Shown here piece after piece: positions 24,895 to 36,638 of a DNA stretch of 64,000 nucleotides. This DNA comes from Polytrichum commune (lineage: Eukaryota; Streptophyta; Polytrichopsida; Polytrichales; Polytrichaceae). A program made the position numbers and the translations under genes. Where the stretch lies: positions 25,285,501 through 25,349,500 of the forward strand of contig OX485805.1 of assembly GCA_950295325.1 (NCBI GenBank). The letters are read 5' to 3'. The first letter of the stretch is position 1. Each line of letters starts with the position of its first letter. Under the pieces are notes generated by a model, which was not told the DNA's origin, made no database searches, and worked only from the letters and a program-made list of their open reading frames with translations.

Positions 24895-26301
24895 TCAACT
24901 ATTAGAGTCAAAATCAGCAATATCATCTTCACCTTCAAGAGGAAAACGCCCGGAAAGGTATCTCAGTGGATGTGAAAACAACCATCTAAGGTTTGTCTCA
25001 AACACCATACATGCCATGAACGGATACCTGCATTTCGGCTCGCCCACCAGCCATTCTCTCTGCCTTCAACCCTCGTTCTCCTCATCCAGAAGCATCCGAA
25101 ACCAGGTTCACAACATTTCTCAAGAATAAACTCGTAAATTGAGCAGCATTTTTTTATGGTGGAGCCAGCCAATGATTCAAAAGGACAAAGACAAACAAAA
25201 GTGGGCAAGATAGTGGCAGACGTCCAAGCTGTACATGTGCGAATGCGTATGACGTCCGAAATAGGGGACACTGCACCAACCAACACAAAGCATGACGTTA
25301 CTTCAAACTGAATAGTCAAACAAATTCGCCAAACAATATTCCACGAAATCCAATTTATTGTGTTATGCAAAATCTAAGCTACCACACAAACAAACTGGAG
25401 ATATATGAAACATATGAAAAAGGACCTTGTAACTTCACATACCAAATATTTTTTCCGTCTCCAATTTCACCAGTCCTTGCTTGATCAACAATATATACTC
25501 CATTCCTCGCGCTGCCATTGATATGTGGTTGTCACCATCGCCCTCGTTCAATGCTGCCCCACCCATCTCCGACATCGCGTCTTCGTGGACGACATCTGCT
25601 GCGAGCAGGACGTCCCTGATCATCTGAGCAGCATCCCTTTCGCCATCGCCGATGCGAGCACCCCAGTGCAGCCGTGCGAGTGGGTCCATCCTTCCATTTG
25701 CCGTCTCCCACTCCTCGTCGGAGCTGCCCTGCTCCTGGTCCTGCCACAAAGGTCGCACAAAGTTGTGAATGTGGTGCATGCAGCTATCACCCGATCCCAA
25801 TTGCCAACATGATTGCACCACTTTCAAAATTTTTGGCATTCGCATACTTCCAACTCAGCAGTCCATGTCTGGAACTCATCTGGAAATGACTGATAATGTC
25901 AGACTGTACTTGGGGTTGCAGCCGTCGCAAGGGGTGCCTTCCATAGTCCCGAAGGCGCTTCGCGTGCGTGGTCCTGAGTAGCGGCCTCCCAAACAAGCAC
26001 AACGTGCACGGACATTTGCTTCTGGACTGGCCCGTATGCTGCAGGAGTTCGGTTTCTCTGCGCCACATTTTGGCGTCCCTCAATTGTATTCTGAGAGCAT
26101 TTGTTGTGGGCGGTCTCCCCTCCGCGATCCCACGGTCCATGTGCACGTTATGCGCCTCCCAAGCTTGACGGAATGTTGGTTTTCGTGGCTTTCCTGTCCA
26201 CCTTAGTACCACCTCTACCTGCCCTTTTTTTTATTAGGGCGGTAAGCTATCAGTCCAACTGCACCCAACAGAGCCCACCCATAGCTCAGGAAGCTAGCCA
26301 T
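24895..26301 (-). CDS. multi-exon hypothetical gene with CPCTLC motif (possibly transposon-derived)
   Basis: Candidate exons on the minus strand: about 26,301-25,848, then 25,783-25,435 after a 64-bp GT-AG intron that keeps frame (LLSW to CMHHIHNF), and probably a last exon 25,027-24,895 ending in an acidic tail (EGEDDIADFDSNS). The phase between the last two exons is not resolved, so an exon may be missing. The proposed ATG (26,301) gives a hydrophobic N-terminus followed by RPNKKK, but an A-run of eight bases must lose or gain a base to join the main frame. The segment SRSKCPCTLCLFGRPLL...DYGRHP resembles the Cys-rich N-terminal region of CACTA (Tnp2-type) proteins; this is a weak by-eye resemblance. 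Function unknown. Confidence 0.42.
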
Positions 26302-28049
26302 CCAACCCTTGTGGGTCCAACCCTTGTATGTCTAGGCGCAAGAATAGGAATGCTTGAGCAAAGCGAACACCGATAACAAGGCGGGGACAAAACTCGAGCG
26401 CACAGACGTCGTGGATCACCTGTGCAGAAGGGGTTTAGGGTTTGCGAAGCTCACAGCAAGCACCTCGATTGGGCAGGTCTACAGGCTTTGGGCACGGGCC
26501 CGACGGTTTGGGTGAAGGCGAACGGGCCAAACGCGACCACGGCCGTTACGTTGTGTTTTTATCGTACACCTGTCCGCACGTTGCGACATTCGTTGCAACA
26601 ACAAGCCAGACACACAACCACATTTTCATCCATCAACCCTCCCCTCAAAGGCACAATATGCCAATAAACACCACATGATTTATGATGGTGCAATAACGAT
26701 ATGTGATGATATTTTGTGTTTTTTATTTTATTTTATTTTATTTTATTTTGCATGGACAATGCATCTTGCGCCATATTTATTGCTTTGGGAGGCCCAATTA
26801 TCCAACCTAATTTAATTTTCTCTTTCTTGTTTCTATCTTGTGAGAGAACAATATGGATGACAAGTGGCCTAGGTTTTTTCCAGTTAAATGCATGCAGTGT
26901 AATTGAATATATCCCATACATTCACATGTAATGAGGTTGTTAACCAAATTAATGTTTCCGTGTGATAGGTGCCAGTGCAATACAACTATTCAAATATGTG
27001 CCTTTAAGGTTTTGAGAAATGTTTTATAAAGTATAAAGTATCAAAATTTTGTGTTAGTAACTGCCTTCATTATACAAGAACTACGAAAATAAAAACCTTT
27101 TTTCCCACATACCGGGTAGTCCATGTTTAAAAACTAATCACTTAGTCAAGTTCAATTGTGGTGGACATTACTAAATCAATCACTTAATTTAATCAAACAT
27201 CTATATTTAAGTGCTATATATGGTTAGGCGTGATTCCAATAACATACATCAAATTATATAATTTTTCGGAGCATGCGTTTTATTCTATCTTCATTATTCC
27301 ACTTTGGTCATCTTATGAACACTTCCACCAATCTATCATGACAATGACAAAGACAATTTCAAATGATAATTCCCAAAAATTATAAGCTCAATGTTAACGA
27401 GAAATTTGCAACGTTTTTTAACTCCAAATTAATTACATGTCTCTTTAATGGTTTCACTTCCATAATGAGTTCCCAATCAATTGCTTATTTGCCAAATGGA
27501 AGTGCACATATATTGGGTTTTAGACCTTGAAGGTGAAGTGCGGTCAATATGGGATTTGTAGACGAGCGGCCTTCAAGAATGCGCCTATTTGCTTCCATAT
27601 AAGGCATTGTTTTTTATGTCAAGCCCTCATTGTATTAGTGCCGTAAGTATTAAATTAGACTAGGATTATTTAGGACTACTAAAGTTTGGTATTTTTGAGA
27701 CCCTTGAGACTTGGACACGACGACGTTAGCGAGTATCTAAAGTGGTTCATATCGTCCACCTAGATGAATGAACTCTAACTAATGGGAGCGTAAATGGCTG
27801 TTTACATAAGCAAAAAATTGCTTGGTGACGATATAACCCAAATGTGAACATGATTGCACCATAATAGTACGGAATGTGAGCCTACCTAGAAGAAATATTA
27901 ATATTAATATATATATATATCTATAGCATCATATTGTGAGCATTAAAATTCCATCCAGATTTTCAGTTTGTGGGTTTGGGGAGTCCCATTTGCCCAACCA
28001 TGCCAATGCACATGGTTATGTCATATTCTTCTAATTCTGGACACGTGGA
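26302..28049. other. AT-rich spacer with a TTTTA microsatellite
   Basis: No gene supported. A (TTTTA)n run lies near 26,722-26,749. The stretch 27,465-27,600 (ccttgaaggtgaagtgc..tcaatatggg) is related to 34,295-34,420, so it is part of a low-copy repeat. Confidence 0.4.
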
Positions 28050-28054
28050 CGGGC

Positions 28055-28300
28055 AAAAAATAAAATAAAAAATAAACTTTATTTATAATACATGTCTAGC
28101 TCAAAGCGAACACTTGTCCCAAGAAGAAGGGATAGGGCCGGTTGGTTTATTACCAACTTTCCTGCCTATGATAATAATCACTAGCAACACCAAGTCATGT
28201 ATACCATTACAACGCTCAAACGGACATGACGGGAATCGAACCCGGACCGTTTAATGATAGCACAAACGTTCCAACCAACCTTGGAACCATGACTTGGTGT
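28055..28300 (-). mobile_element. tRNA-derived SINE-like sequence with perfect box B
   Basis: On the minus strand the head has a D-arm-like stem (GTTCC...GGAAC) and a T-arm-like CCGGGTTCGATTCCCG containing a perfect GGTTCGATTCC box B (about 28,230-28,242). The anticodon arm cannot be folded with a seven-base loop and there is no good acceptor stem, so a functional tRNA is unlikely. A non-tRNA body of about 120 bp and an A/T-rich tail (ataaataaag then T/A runs, 28,055-28,085) follow, as in plant SINEs. No target duplication was found. Confidence 0.5.
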
Positions 28301-29972
28301 CCTCAATCAAAAGCCAACACCTATATATATACACAAGACCAATCAACACCACTAAGGTTACTAGCACCTATCCCTAGTCACTAAAGTGTCTATTCCCGAG
28401 AGGGGAGAGTAGCCTCGATACAATGGCGCTTTGTCCTGTGGGCTTTGGCTCATTGTCCAGTGTTGAATCTTGTGGCCGCAAAATTGATATTTTTTCTATG
28501 GCTGGGGGCCCCAAGTGCTACATTTGGGACCCCAATATGTCCCAACTGGGACCCTTTTTAACCCTTGAGCTAACATTTTTTATTTTGCCAAACACTGTCT
28601 TTTGACTTTTTGAAATATTGAAGCGTTAATTCCACAGTTGTTATTAATCAACGGCTAGAGTTCAACCGGGCAGCAGCTACGGCGGGGCAATCGCCGTTCG
28701 GGCCCCAGTGGATGTCAATCGTCACAGTTTGGAGGGGCCGTGGGCACCCCCTAGGCCCAACCCAATATTTCGGATCGCATGCCTTCCTGTATTATAGCCA
28801 TAATGCACCTGCGTCCACATGTCGACCTAAAACGGCATGTTTTGCACACGATCATTACTGACGACTGCCACGCCGCCACCTTCGATCTTCCACCAGATCG
28901 TTCAATCCCCCGGAGAGTAGGTCCAAACCTTCCGTCGCAAACATGAATCGAAGGACCTGCAGATGGTAGGAGGTGTAGGGCTTGGCAAGAAGGTGAGGCA
29001 TTCCACATGTGAGCATACCCAATCCGCAATGGTCTGTGTACTGGGCGATCATGGATGTTGTGAAGTTTGAGGTTTTGCGATTCTTCGTTGTGTGCTACAG
29101 TAGGCTGAATGGCGTGGATGTACATGGATGGTGGTTGGTACTCGTGTCAGGTGGTCTCCGCCAGGGGCTTATGATGTTGTCGGAAACTTGGGTGCGCCAT
29201 CTGTATCTGACCAATTTCCTGCGTGAATCTTGGCTGTACAGGGAGAAAATTGACTCGCGGACAGAGGACATTTGATCGGACAAGCACATTCTTCTGGAAT
29301 ATAAGAGTCTGATTCGGCGATGGAGCGGGACCCTACCCAAAGATCCCCTTCTGGATTGTCTCCTTCCATGAAGGCACGCAAAGAATGCAACATTCATGAC
29401 CCCCTGATCCTAAACTGACAATCTCGTGCAGCATTGTCTGACAATTGCCATGTTCATGTGCAGGGAAAGGGGCGCATGCGGCCTCCTGCATCCCTAAACA
29501 CAACACCCACACGCATTGGGAGACCCTCACAAGCAAGCGAACTCAACTCCTTGCTTAAATGTATTGTTAGTTTTGTATTCTATGGCGACGATGTTGCAAT
29601 ATCGTGTATGCCCTGCTGTGGACATTGTGGGGTGCGCTGCAGCATGCAACACCATGCTGGTACAATTTGTGTGGCCCGAAGTGGAATCGTGGACAGCAAC
29701 CCGGACAAGGTAATGTTGTTGATGTTGTCAATGTCGATGGCCACACATTGAAAGTCGCGTGATGTGGACAATGTTAGTAGTGGACAATGCTAGTATTGAA
29801 CGTTGACATCGCAGGCAACAACTTCCAGTAGAGAAGAATATGGATGCAACACGCAAACTAGGCGGCCGAACATCCAGAATGCAGGCGGGGATAATGTGTA
29901 TATGGACTCATCAAACCCACGCCCGGGCCGACGAGGACAGAGGGCGGAAATGGCAGCCCACAGCTAATAGCA
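28301..29972. other. stretch without recognised genes
   Basis: Several frames of 60-125 codons exist on both strands, but none shows a motif or consistent splice structure. The GC content rises from about 28.4 kb, so degraded transposon coding sequence belonging to the gene at 30 kb is possible. Confidence 0.35.
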
Positions 29973-32900
29973 TTGAGGCGTGACGAACCCCTGCCCAAGG
30001 GATATTCATATGCAATTCGTGACGGTCCGAGCATCACCCGCCCTGACCCGAGTGGTGTACCCTCTCCAGTGGACAACACTATTGCCTCGCCCCCTGCGAG
30101 GGTTGTGGTGCACCTCACAGACGATGTGGCAGATGAAGGCAAGAGCCACCCGACATCAAAGAAAATCCAACAAAGAATGTAAACAAGAAGGCCCAATCTG
30201 CATTTGCAATGGAAATGAAAGAGTCTTTGGCCACTGGAAGGCCAGTGACGCTCAAGATTGGAGAGGGTCACAATGACCTCAAGGCAAGATGGCATGCTGC
30301 GGCCAAAGAAACTGCATACAAGATGCTGGACCTGCGAAAGGAGAGGTGGAAGGACTACTCACTCTTCGAGAAAGGCAGGGTGCACAAGGAGCTAAATTTT
30401 GTATACCAATTCGACCCCCCTATCGACCCGAGGAAGGTGGACAAGTATTTGGCAGGTCACCTGCGAACATCTAGGGGCGTCTGGAAAGCCCACTGGCTCA
30501 AGTACGGCGACAATCTTAGGCACCCCAATTGTCCCCCAGAGGCATGGGCGACCCTCATAAAATGGTGGTGCACGGAGGCGTGCAGGGAGGAAGCACGGAA
30601 GATGGCGGGTCGCAGGTCGCTGGTGCAGAACGCGAGCAAGGCGGGCTGAAATTCCGTGATTGATCGGATGGACGAGGAGGTAAGACACACAACCATGCTC
30701 AATGTAGGCTTCATATTTGCTTGCATATTGTATGCAAAGAAGAAATGCACATAGGCAAATACTGGGGGTCTGGGCAATGTTGCAACCGATTAGCGACAAC
30801 TAGATTCCACGAAGTTGGCAACCACCATAGTATTTGCCGACTTGGCAACACGATAGAAGAACAAGCTGAATAAATTAACTGGCGGACGATGCGTTTTATT
30901 TTTGCACTGCAGTCCGCAAGCGGTCGGAGGGCCCTGCCATCAGAGGAGGCTGAGGAATGTTCTTCCTATGGCACAGAGGAGTCAGGGGACGACATGTTCC
31001 TTGCACCAGCAGAAACTGAAATCGCAGTGAATTCCCCCGACGCATTGAGATCTTTAAACACTTCTATTGCGGCGATGGATGTAGTCCAGGCAACAATTGT
31101 TGAAAAATTGGCGACAATTGGGAGGGCAATAGGCACGGTTCAGTTCGACATGTCGTGGATGCACGACGATGTCCGAGGGGTGCAAAATGCCATGCAGAAG
31201 CTCGCCAAGAATGTGTCCGAGATGAGGGGTGCACACATTGAGGTGGAGCGGCTGCTGGAGCAAATGTCGGGCAGAACAACTTTGAGGACGTCACGAATGG
31301 AGACTTTGAGCGCAGAGGACTGCGGCGACGCAAATGCAGCGAGCCCAATCCATGTCAGCCAATTACACAGCGATGACAATGAGGAAACCCAAAATCTGGT
31401 ATACTCAGATGATGTTGTCTCCATTCAGGAAACCCAACTGTACGACAACACTGCAGAATTCGCATTGAATGTCCAGAGTTCCAGAGCTGCAGCGGGGGGA
31501 GCAGACTAGTTCCATGAAACGGACATGAGCAGCGGATCATGCTTGCCTCCGTGTGCCCAGACACGAACCAGCATGTACGTGAACGACCAATATGACGAGT
31601 CACAACAATGCGAATATACATGTCCCAGTGGCAACACACCCACCCCAGCGGCATTGGGGTCATTGTGGGCACAATTCACAACAGCTGTGCGTGACTTACC
31701 GGCACCGACCGGGGTTGGAGTGGGTATGTCGCAAGGGTGGGTGGGTGCAAAGAGAGCGCGTGTGGGATCGGGAGTAACGCCTGAGCAGCCAGTAGCTGTG
31801 CCGATGGCACAGACGACGAATGAGGCCGCCACGTTCAACCTAAACTTGCCCCCCGAAAAGCACGTTACGACAGATGGGGGGCGGGGCAAGGGGGGGGGGG
31901 GAGGCAATGCCTCAGGACCTTGGAACACCGAGCAGGGGGGGCGGCCGCGGTGCAGGAGGAGGGAGGGGCCGGGGCAGACGGCCCCCTCCGGTGCAGCCAC
32001 ACTACCACGCCGCAGTGAGTTCTCAACCCTAAACTCCCATGCATTCCACCCCATAAGCGGAACGTCTTGGTGGACGCCATGAAACCCATTCCATGTATGT
32101 TGAGCATGCCATGCACACATTTGGTAGTGCAAGGTTGAAAGTACTCCATGTGCTGGCAAATGTTGGCACGCAATTCATTGCATGCTTCCAGTTTTTGCAC
32201 ACTGAGTACGCTCGCGCTCACTCGGGGGAGGGGGGGCGCCCATCCTCCAGGTGCTTGCATCCTGCATGCGTGGGCATCAATTCAACAATATGGAAAGGCC
32301 CCACAGCACATAACTCTTGTCCTTAGCATGCCCTCAACTATGGGCGCGCCACAAAGGGCGGCGTGGAATTTGCAGGGGGTGGAGGTATGGCGCACTAGCT
32401 TGCTAGGGTACAACACTGCCTCGGAGCTGGTGCCATTCGGAGGTGTGCACCGCGCATAATGCCTCACGGGAAATCGCTGTGCAGAGACGACAAACTTATG
32501 TTGGCAAAGTAGAGAACATTTGTTACATCCATGTGTGGCACTATTTGACATTGCAGGGAGCATGCAACGCTGGGATAGCCAACATAGTTGCAACCACATG
32601 CACAGGGAGTAGGGAATTGTTTGTCAATGCTTGGTGCACATGGTTCACGTGCAATTTTCCTTTTGTTGCAGGGCCCTATTGCAGAGGGAGCGGAGTGTTG
32701 GATACTACATCCAGGGTGTGGACCAAGGCCGGTTGCGGAAGGAATTGCGGGGAGTGCACCCGTGGGACTCACGTCTGGAAGCAACGGAGACCGTAGCTGC
32801 TTGATGTCATTGTGTGAGGGTGGGGTCCAATACGTGAAAGTGACAGGCGTGTACAAGAAAAATGTGTTGTTGATGTACACCGACGACAATCCAACACTTC

Positions 32901-33025
32901 AATACTTGGACCAAGTGGTGACACCGCCCGCTCCAAGTGACACCACCATCAAATGGTCAGTACGATATTTAGAGAAAAAATCTGTTGTTTGCACAAAAGC
33001 CTCCATCCCACACAAGCAATGCTAG
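29973..33025 (+). pseudogene. CACTA (En/Spm)-associated, PF03004-like transposon protein, multi-exon and degraded
   Basis: The best part is 30,209-30,679: ELNFVYQFDPPIDP, VDKYLAGHLRTSRGVWKAHWLKYG, and CPPEAWATLIKWW...EEARKMAGRRSLV follow the pattern I know from the plant Transposase_24/Ptta family (by eye only). An upstream piece (29,973-30,182) is out of frame with it. A strong donor (GAG|GTAAGA, 30,679/30,680) and acceptor (tgcactgcag, ending 30,912) join in phase to a coiled-coil exon from 30,913. In-frame stops occur at 30,647 (TGA) and 31,507 (TAG), with sensible protein on both sides. A good donor (CGCA|GTGAGT) lies near 32,014, and a last exon is likely between 32,671 and 33,025 (VQYVKVTGVYKKNVLLMYTD), but its acceptor is ambiguous. 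The accessory protein is presumably nuclear. Confidence 0.5.
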
Positions 33026-34538
33026 TAGTGGGCAATACAATTGGCCTTTTTGCTGAACACGGCAAATAATTTTGGCTAACAATGTAGATCTTGTGAAATA
33101 CCCAAACAACCAAATTTTGTTGTCATCCATTTTTATGTGGAGCGTGATTCATGTTGCATGAAGCTTCATTAACCCACACAAAGCTCTACGGCACATGCAA
33201 ACAGAGGATGACCGGCGTCTCATGTGCCACAGCACTGTGGCCCCGAATACGCCAAGCCGCTGCAAGGAGGGGGGATAGCGTGCGGATACATGCCGGGGTA
33301 GCAATCTTCCCCACGGCAGCCAAACAATAGGCGAATATAGACTGATATATAAAAATTATGGCCAGCGGTAGGCACCGTAGTTGCACACAGAGGTTGTATG
33401 TACATGAACTGCCGTATATCGGTGCAAATTGTAAGCGTTTATACTATGAATATATTTTCGGTTTGCAATGAGCTCGCCAATACAGGGTGCGTACCGCAAA
33501 CGTCGGGTGCGTACAATTTTCATCAGTATTCCACAATTCAATTGGGTTGTATTTTAGATTATGGCGTATTTTGGTATATGTGGACACATATACAAATCCT
33601 CTCTCGCCAAAAGCAACATCTGCCACGGGGGTGGCTGTCATCAGCAATACTGACTGTGGCTGACATTATGACACACCACACAGCTCTGACACCATTAATG
33701 CTCCACACAAATATAGGCTGCCTATATATGTTGCACCCCCCCAATTTCCAAAGCAGGACACAAGTTTTACACTCCAAAGTGGCCTTAAACCAATACATGT
33801 TTTTTTACACCAAGCGTTTAAAATAAAGGACTGGTCCAAGAAGACATCGTTTTGACAGTCACTGAGACATCCTGCGCAGCCCATAACACGTGTCGTGGTT
33901 CATGGCAGTAGTCAGATCCCTGTCCTTCCGGTGTGGGAAAGGACCCCCATTCCTAGTAGTGTACGCATGTATCTCCTCTGCTCTTCTCAAGACTCCTTTG
34001 CAAATTTACTTGCTGAAGGAGGTCCTCCTATCACTAAATCTTGTCACAATAACAGGAGAACCATGATAAACCAATCAAGTGTGATTGAATGTAAATTAAG
34101 TCTAATTCATCCTGATTAAGTTTAATCAAGCCCAATTAAATCAGAAAGCATGCTTACCAAATTAATTAAGCCTAATTGATTATAAAATGTACCTGTTGGG
34201 ATTAACCGTGATCTATTGGAATTAACTCCAGTAATATTTTGACTTCCAAGTTACTTACATGCTTTATTGGCGGTTTGCCTTTGAAAAATGAAATCCCAGT
34301 CAATTGCTTATTTACTCAATGAAGGTGAACATGAATATTGGATTTTGGACCTTGAAGGTGAAGTGCACTCAATATGGGTTTTGTTGGAATAGTGGCCTCC
34401 AAGAATGCAAGGGCAATGGTTTTTTTGAAGTTGGATGGGCGGGCAACAATTTTCGGTCGGGTCCAAAAGATTTGGATTTTTTGGACGGGCGATTGCCCGT
34501 GCCCGAATCCACCTCCCCTGAAAAGTTCGTGGGGGGGA
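33026..34538. other. AT-rich spacer left of the MITE/hAT complex
   Basis: No supported gene. The interval 34,295-34,420 is related to 27,465-27,600 (shared attgcttattt, ccttgaaggtgaagtgc, caatatggg). Confidence 0.4.
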
Positions 34539-35031
34539 ACTTAAGGCACGGGTAGATCACTCTAAGGCATTTTTGTGCACCACGTGCGGCTGGGGTTTTT
34601 TTGTTTTGGGGCTATTTACCTTCAAGGGTTGAATTAAAGCCTCCCTATAATTACTTAAATTTCAAAAATGGCCCATTTATTTGCACCCTTCCATTACTTA
34701 TATTGTCCAAGTCACTGCAATTTTTTGTACTCTATATTCCTTTTAAGTAATAAAAGCTAATCTACTTCCTAACGCAATTGACGAGTGTTGAGGGAAAACA
34801 TGGAAACAAAGAAAGGTGCAAACAATATTACCATTGCAAACAGAGTTATGAAGAAAACACATAGGAGATCATAGCAAACATACTAAACATGCCTTCTAGG
34901 ATCCTTATCTTCAACCCCTATATTAAGTTTACAAAAAAGTAATGGCCCACATTTTATGTCCATCTAACTTACTTATAATGAGATTGTCTACATTTAATGG
35001 CCCCTTCATTATTTGGAATTCCTTTATAATT

Positions 35032-35039
35032 TTTAATTC
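35032..35039. repeat. target-site duplication, left copy (tttaattc)
   Basis: Eight bases identical to 46,551-46,558. The uninterrupted MITE at 60.7 kb has one copy of the corresponding sequence (tttatttc on the same strand sense), as expected for an empty site. Eight-base duplications are a hallmark of hAT insertion. Confidence 0.95.
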
Positions 35040-35120
35040 CAGGGTTGTCTATCGCGACGTCATGACGGTGTCGTGCCGTCATGTCAGGTCGTGTCGTGAC
35101 GGACCCCTCCGTCACGACAC
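35040..35120 (+). repeat. left terminal inverted repeat and subterminal hairpins
   Basis: CAGGGTTGTCTAT (35,040-35,052) is followed by two hairpins: CATGACGG/CCGTCATG (35,061-35,068 and 35,076-35,083) and a perfect 12-bp pair GTGTCGTGACGG/CCGTCACGACAC (35,091-35,102 and 35,109-35,120, 6-nt loop). The motif TCGTGACGG recurs at the right end, as expected for subterminal transposase-binding sites. Confidence 0.9.
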
Positions 35121-35324
35121 AATAGGGTCCACGTAGGGTCAACATAGGGGGAATGGACTAGGGTGGGTAAAATACTTACCTTCTTGCCAAGGTGGCGTCC
35201 TATGTGGCAGAAAACGCCGACGTGGATGTGCATATTTCCCTTGCCAAGTAAACCATTTTGCCATTGTGTTTAGGGTTCTGTTAAAATCAAAGTAGAAAAA
35301 TATGACTAAGGAAGGTGTGGGGCG

Positions 35325-35832
35325 GACGGTGGGGCGGACGGGAGAGGGGGGTGGTGCGGACGGCGGAGGGGGGTGGTGCGGACGGACGGGGGGTGGAGCG
35401 GACGGGGGAGGGGGGTGGAGCGGACGGGGGTGGGGCGGACGGAGGGGGGTGGAGTGGACGGGGGTGGGGCGGACGGGGGAGGGGGGTGGAGCGGACGGGG
35501 GTGGGGCGGACGGAGGGGGTGGAGCGGACGGGGGTGGGGCGGACGGAGGGGGGTGGAGCGGACGGAGGGGGGTGGAGCGGACGGGGGAGGGGGGTGGAGC
35601 GGACGGGGGAGGGGGTGGAGCGGACGGGGGTGGGGCGGACGGACGGGGGTGGAGCGGACGACGGAGGGGGGTGGAGCGGACGACGGAGGGGGGTGGAGCG
35701 GACGGGGGAGGGGGTGGAGCGGACGGGGGAGGGGGGTGGAGCGGACAGGGGTGGGGCGGAAGGGGGTTGGGAACGGGGGGGAGAACGCTGGAGCGGACGG
35801 GGGAACGCGGGGGCGGACGGGGGGGACGCGGA
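35325..35832 (+). repeat. G-rich tandem array (unit close to ggagcggacgggggagg)
   Basis: About 20-bp units of gcggacggggg(a/t)gggg repeat for about 500 bp with variable G runs. The many runs of four to six G favour G-quadruplex formation. Long open frames here in several phases are artefacts of the repeat. Confidence 0.92.
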
Positions 35833-36345
35833 GGGCTCCGTCCGCCCCAAGTTCCCTCACGTCCGCCCCACGTTCCCCCGCCGTGCGTTCACGTTCCCAC
35901 ACGTTTCCTAACGTCCGCACCCGTTCCCTACCGCGTTCCCTCCCGTCCGTGCCCGTTCCCCCCCAGTCCGCACCCGTTCCCTTCCCGTCCACCCACGTTC
36001 CCTCCCGTCCGCCCCACGTTCCCTCCCGTCCGCCCCATGTTCCCTCCCGTCCGCGCTACATTCCCCTCCCGTCCGCCCACGTTCCCCTCCCGTCCGCCCA
36101 CGTTCCCTCCCGTCCGCCCCATGTTCCCTCCCGTCCGCCCCATGTTCCCTCCTGTCCGCGCTACGTTCCACTCCCGTCCGCCCGCGTTCCCCTCCAGTCC
36201 GCCCCACGTTCCCCTCCCGTCCGCCCCATGTTCCCGTACGTTCCCTCCCGTCCGCGCTCCGTTCCCTTCCGTCCGCCCGTGTTCCCCTACGTCCGCCCCC
36301 TCGTTCCCTCCGTCCGCCCCCGCGTTCCCACGTTCCCCATACGTC
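35833..36345 (-). repeat. C-rich tandem array, inverted relative to the preceding array (unit close to cgttccctcccgtccgcccc)
   Basis: About 20-bp units of gttccctcccgtccgcccca, whose reverse complement contains the same gcggacggg core as the array to its left. Together they form an imperfect inverted array of about 1 kb directly upstream of the TATA box of the kinase-like gene. Confidence 0.92.
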
Positions 36346-36405
36346 CTTTTCGTGCCCCATGTCAAATCCGACCGGGATCCCATAATGATTGTGCTCCCCT
36401 TTGCC

Positions 36406-36413
36406 TATATAAA
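36406..36413 (+). promoter_or_regulatory. TATA box of the kinase-like gene
   Basis: TATATAAA in a conventional context (gcctatataaagccg), just right of the C-rich array and about 230 bp before the chosen ATG. The intervening leader has two acattcactcactc-type repeats. Confidence 0.7.
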
Positions 36414-36638
36414 GCCGTGGGGTTTTAGTTCCCCTCACTTTCCTCTCCTCCCACCACAAAGGGACCCGAGACCTTGTTGCCGTCCCAAGGACAGCGGCAC
36501 CGTGCGGGTCTCAGGGGGTTTGGGAGGGCAGGGCAAATTGTGGGGGAACCCTCGCAATTTTTTTTCCAGATTCACGCACTCATTTCTACATTCACTCACT
36601 CCTTTTTACATTCACTCACTCACGCGGTTTTTTTCACG

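Noticed and set aside
28201-28300. Functional tRNA gene on the minus strand
   Set aside because: Box B is perfect but the anticodon arm and acceptor stem do not fold, and a SINE-like body and tail follow.
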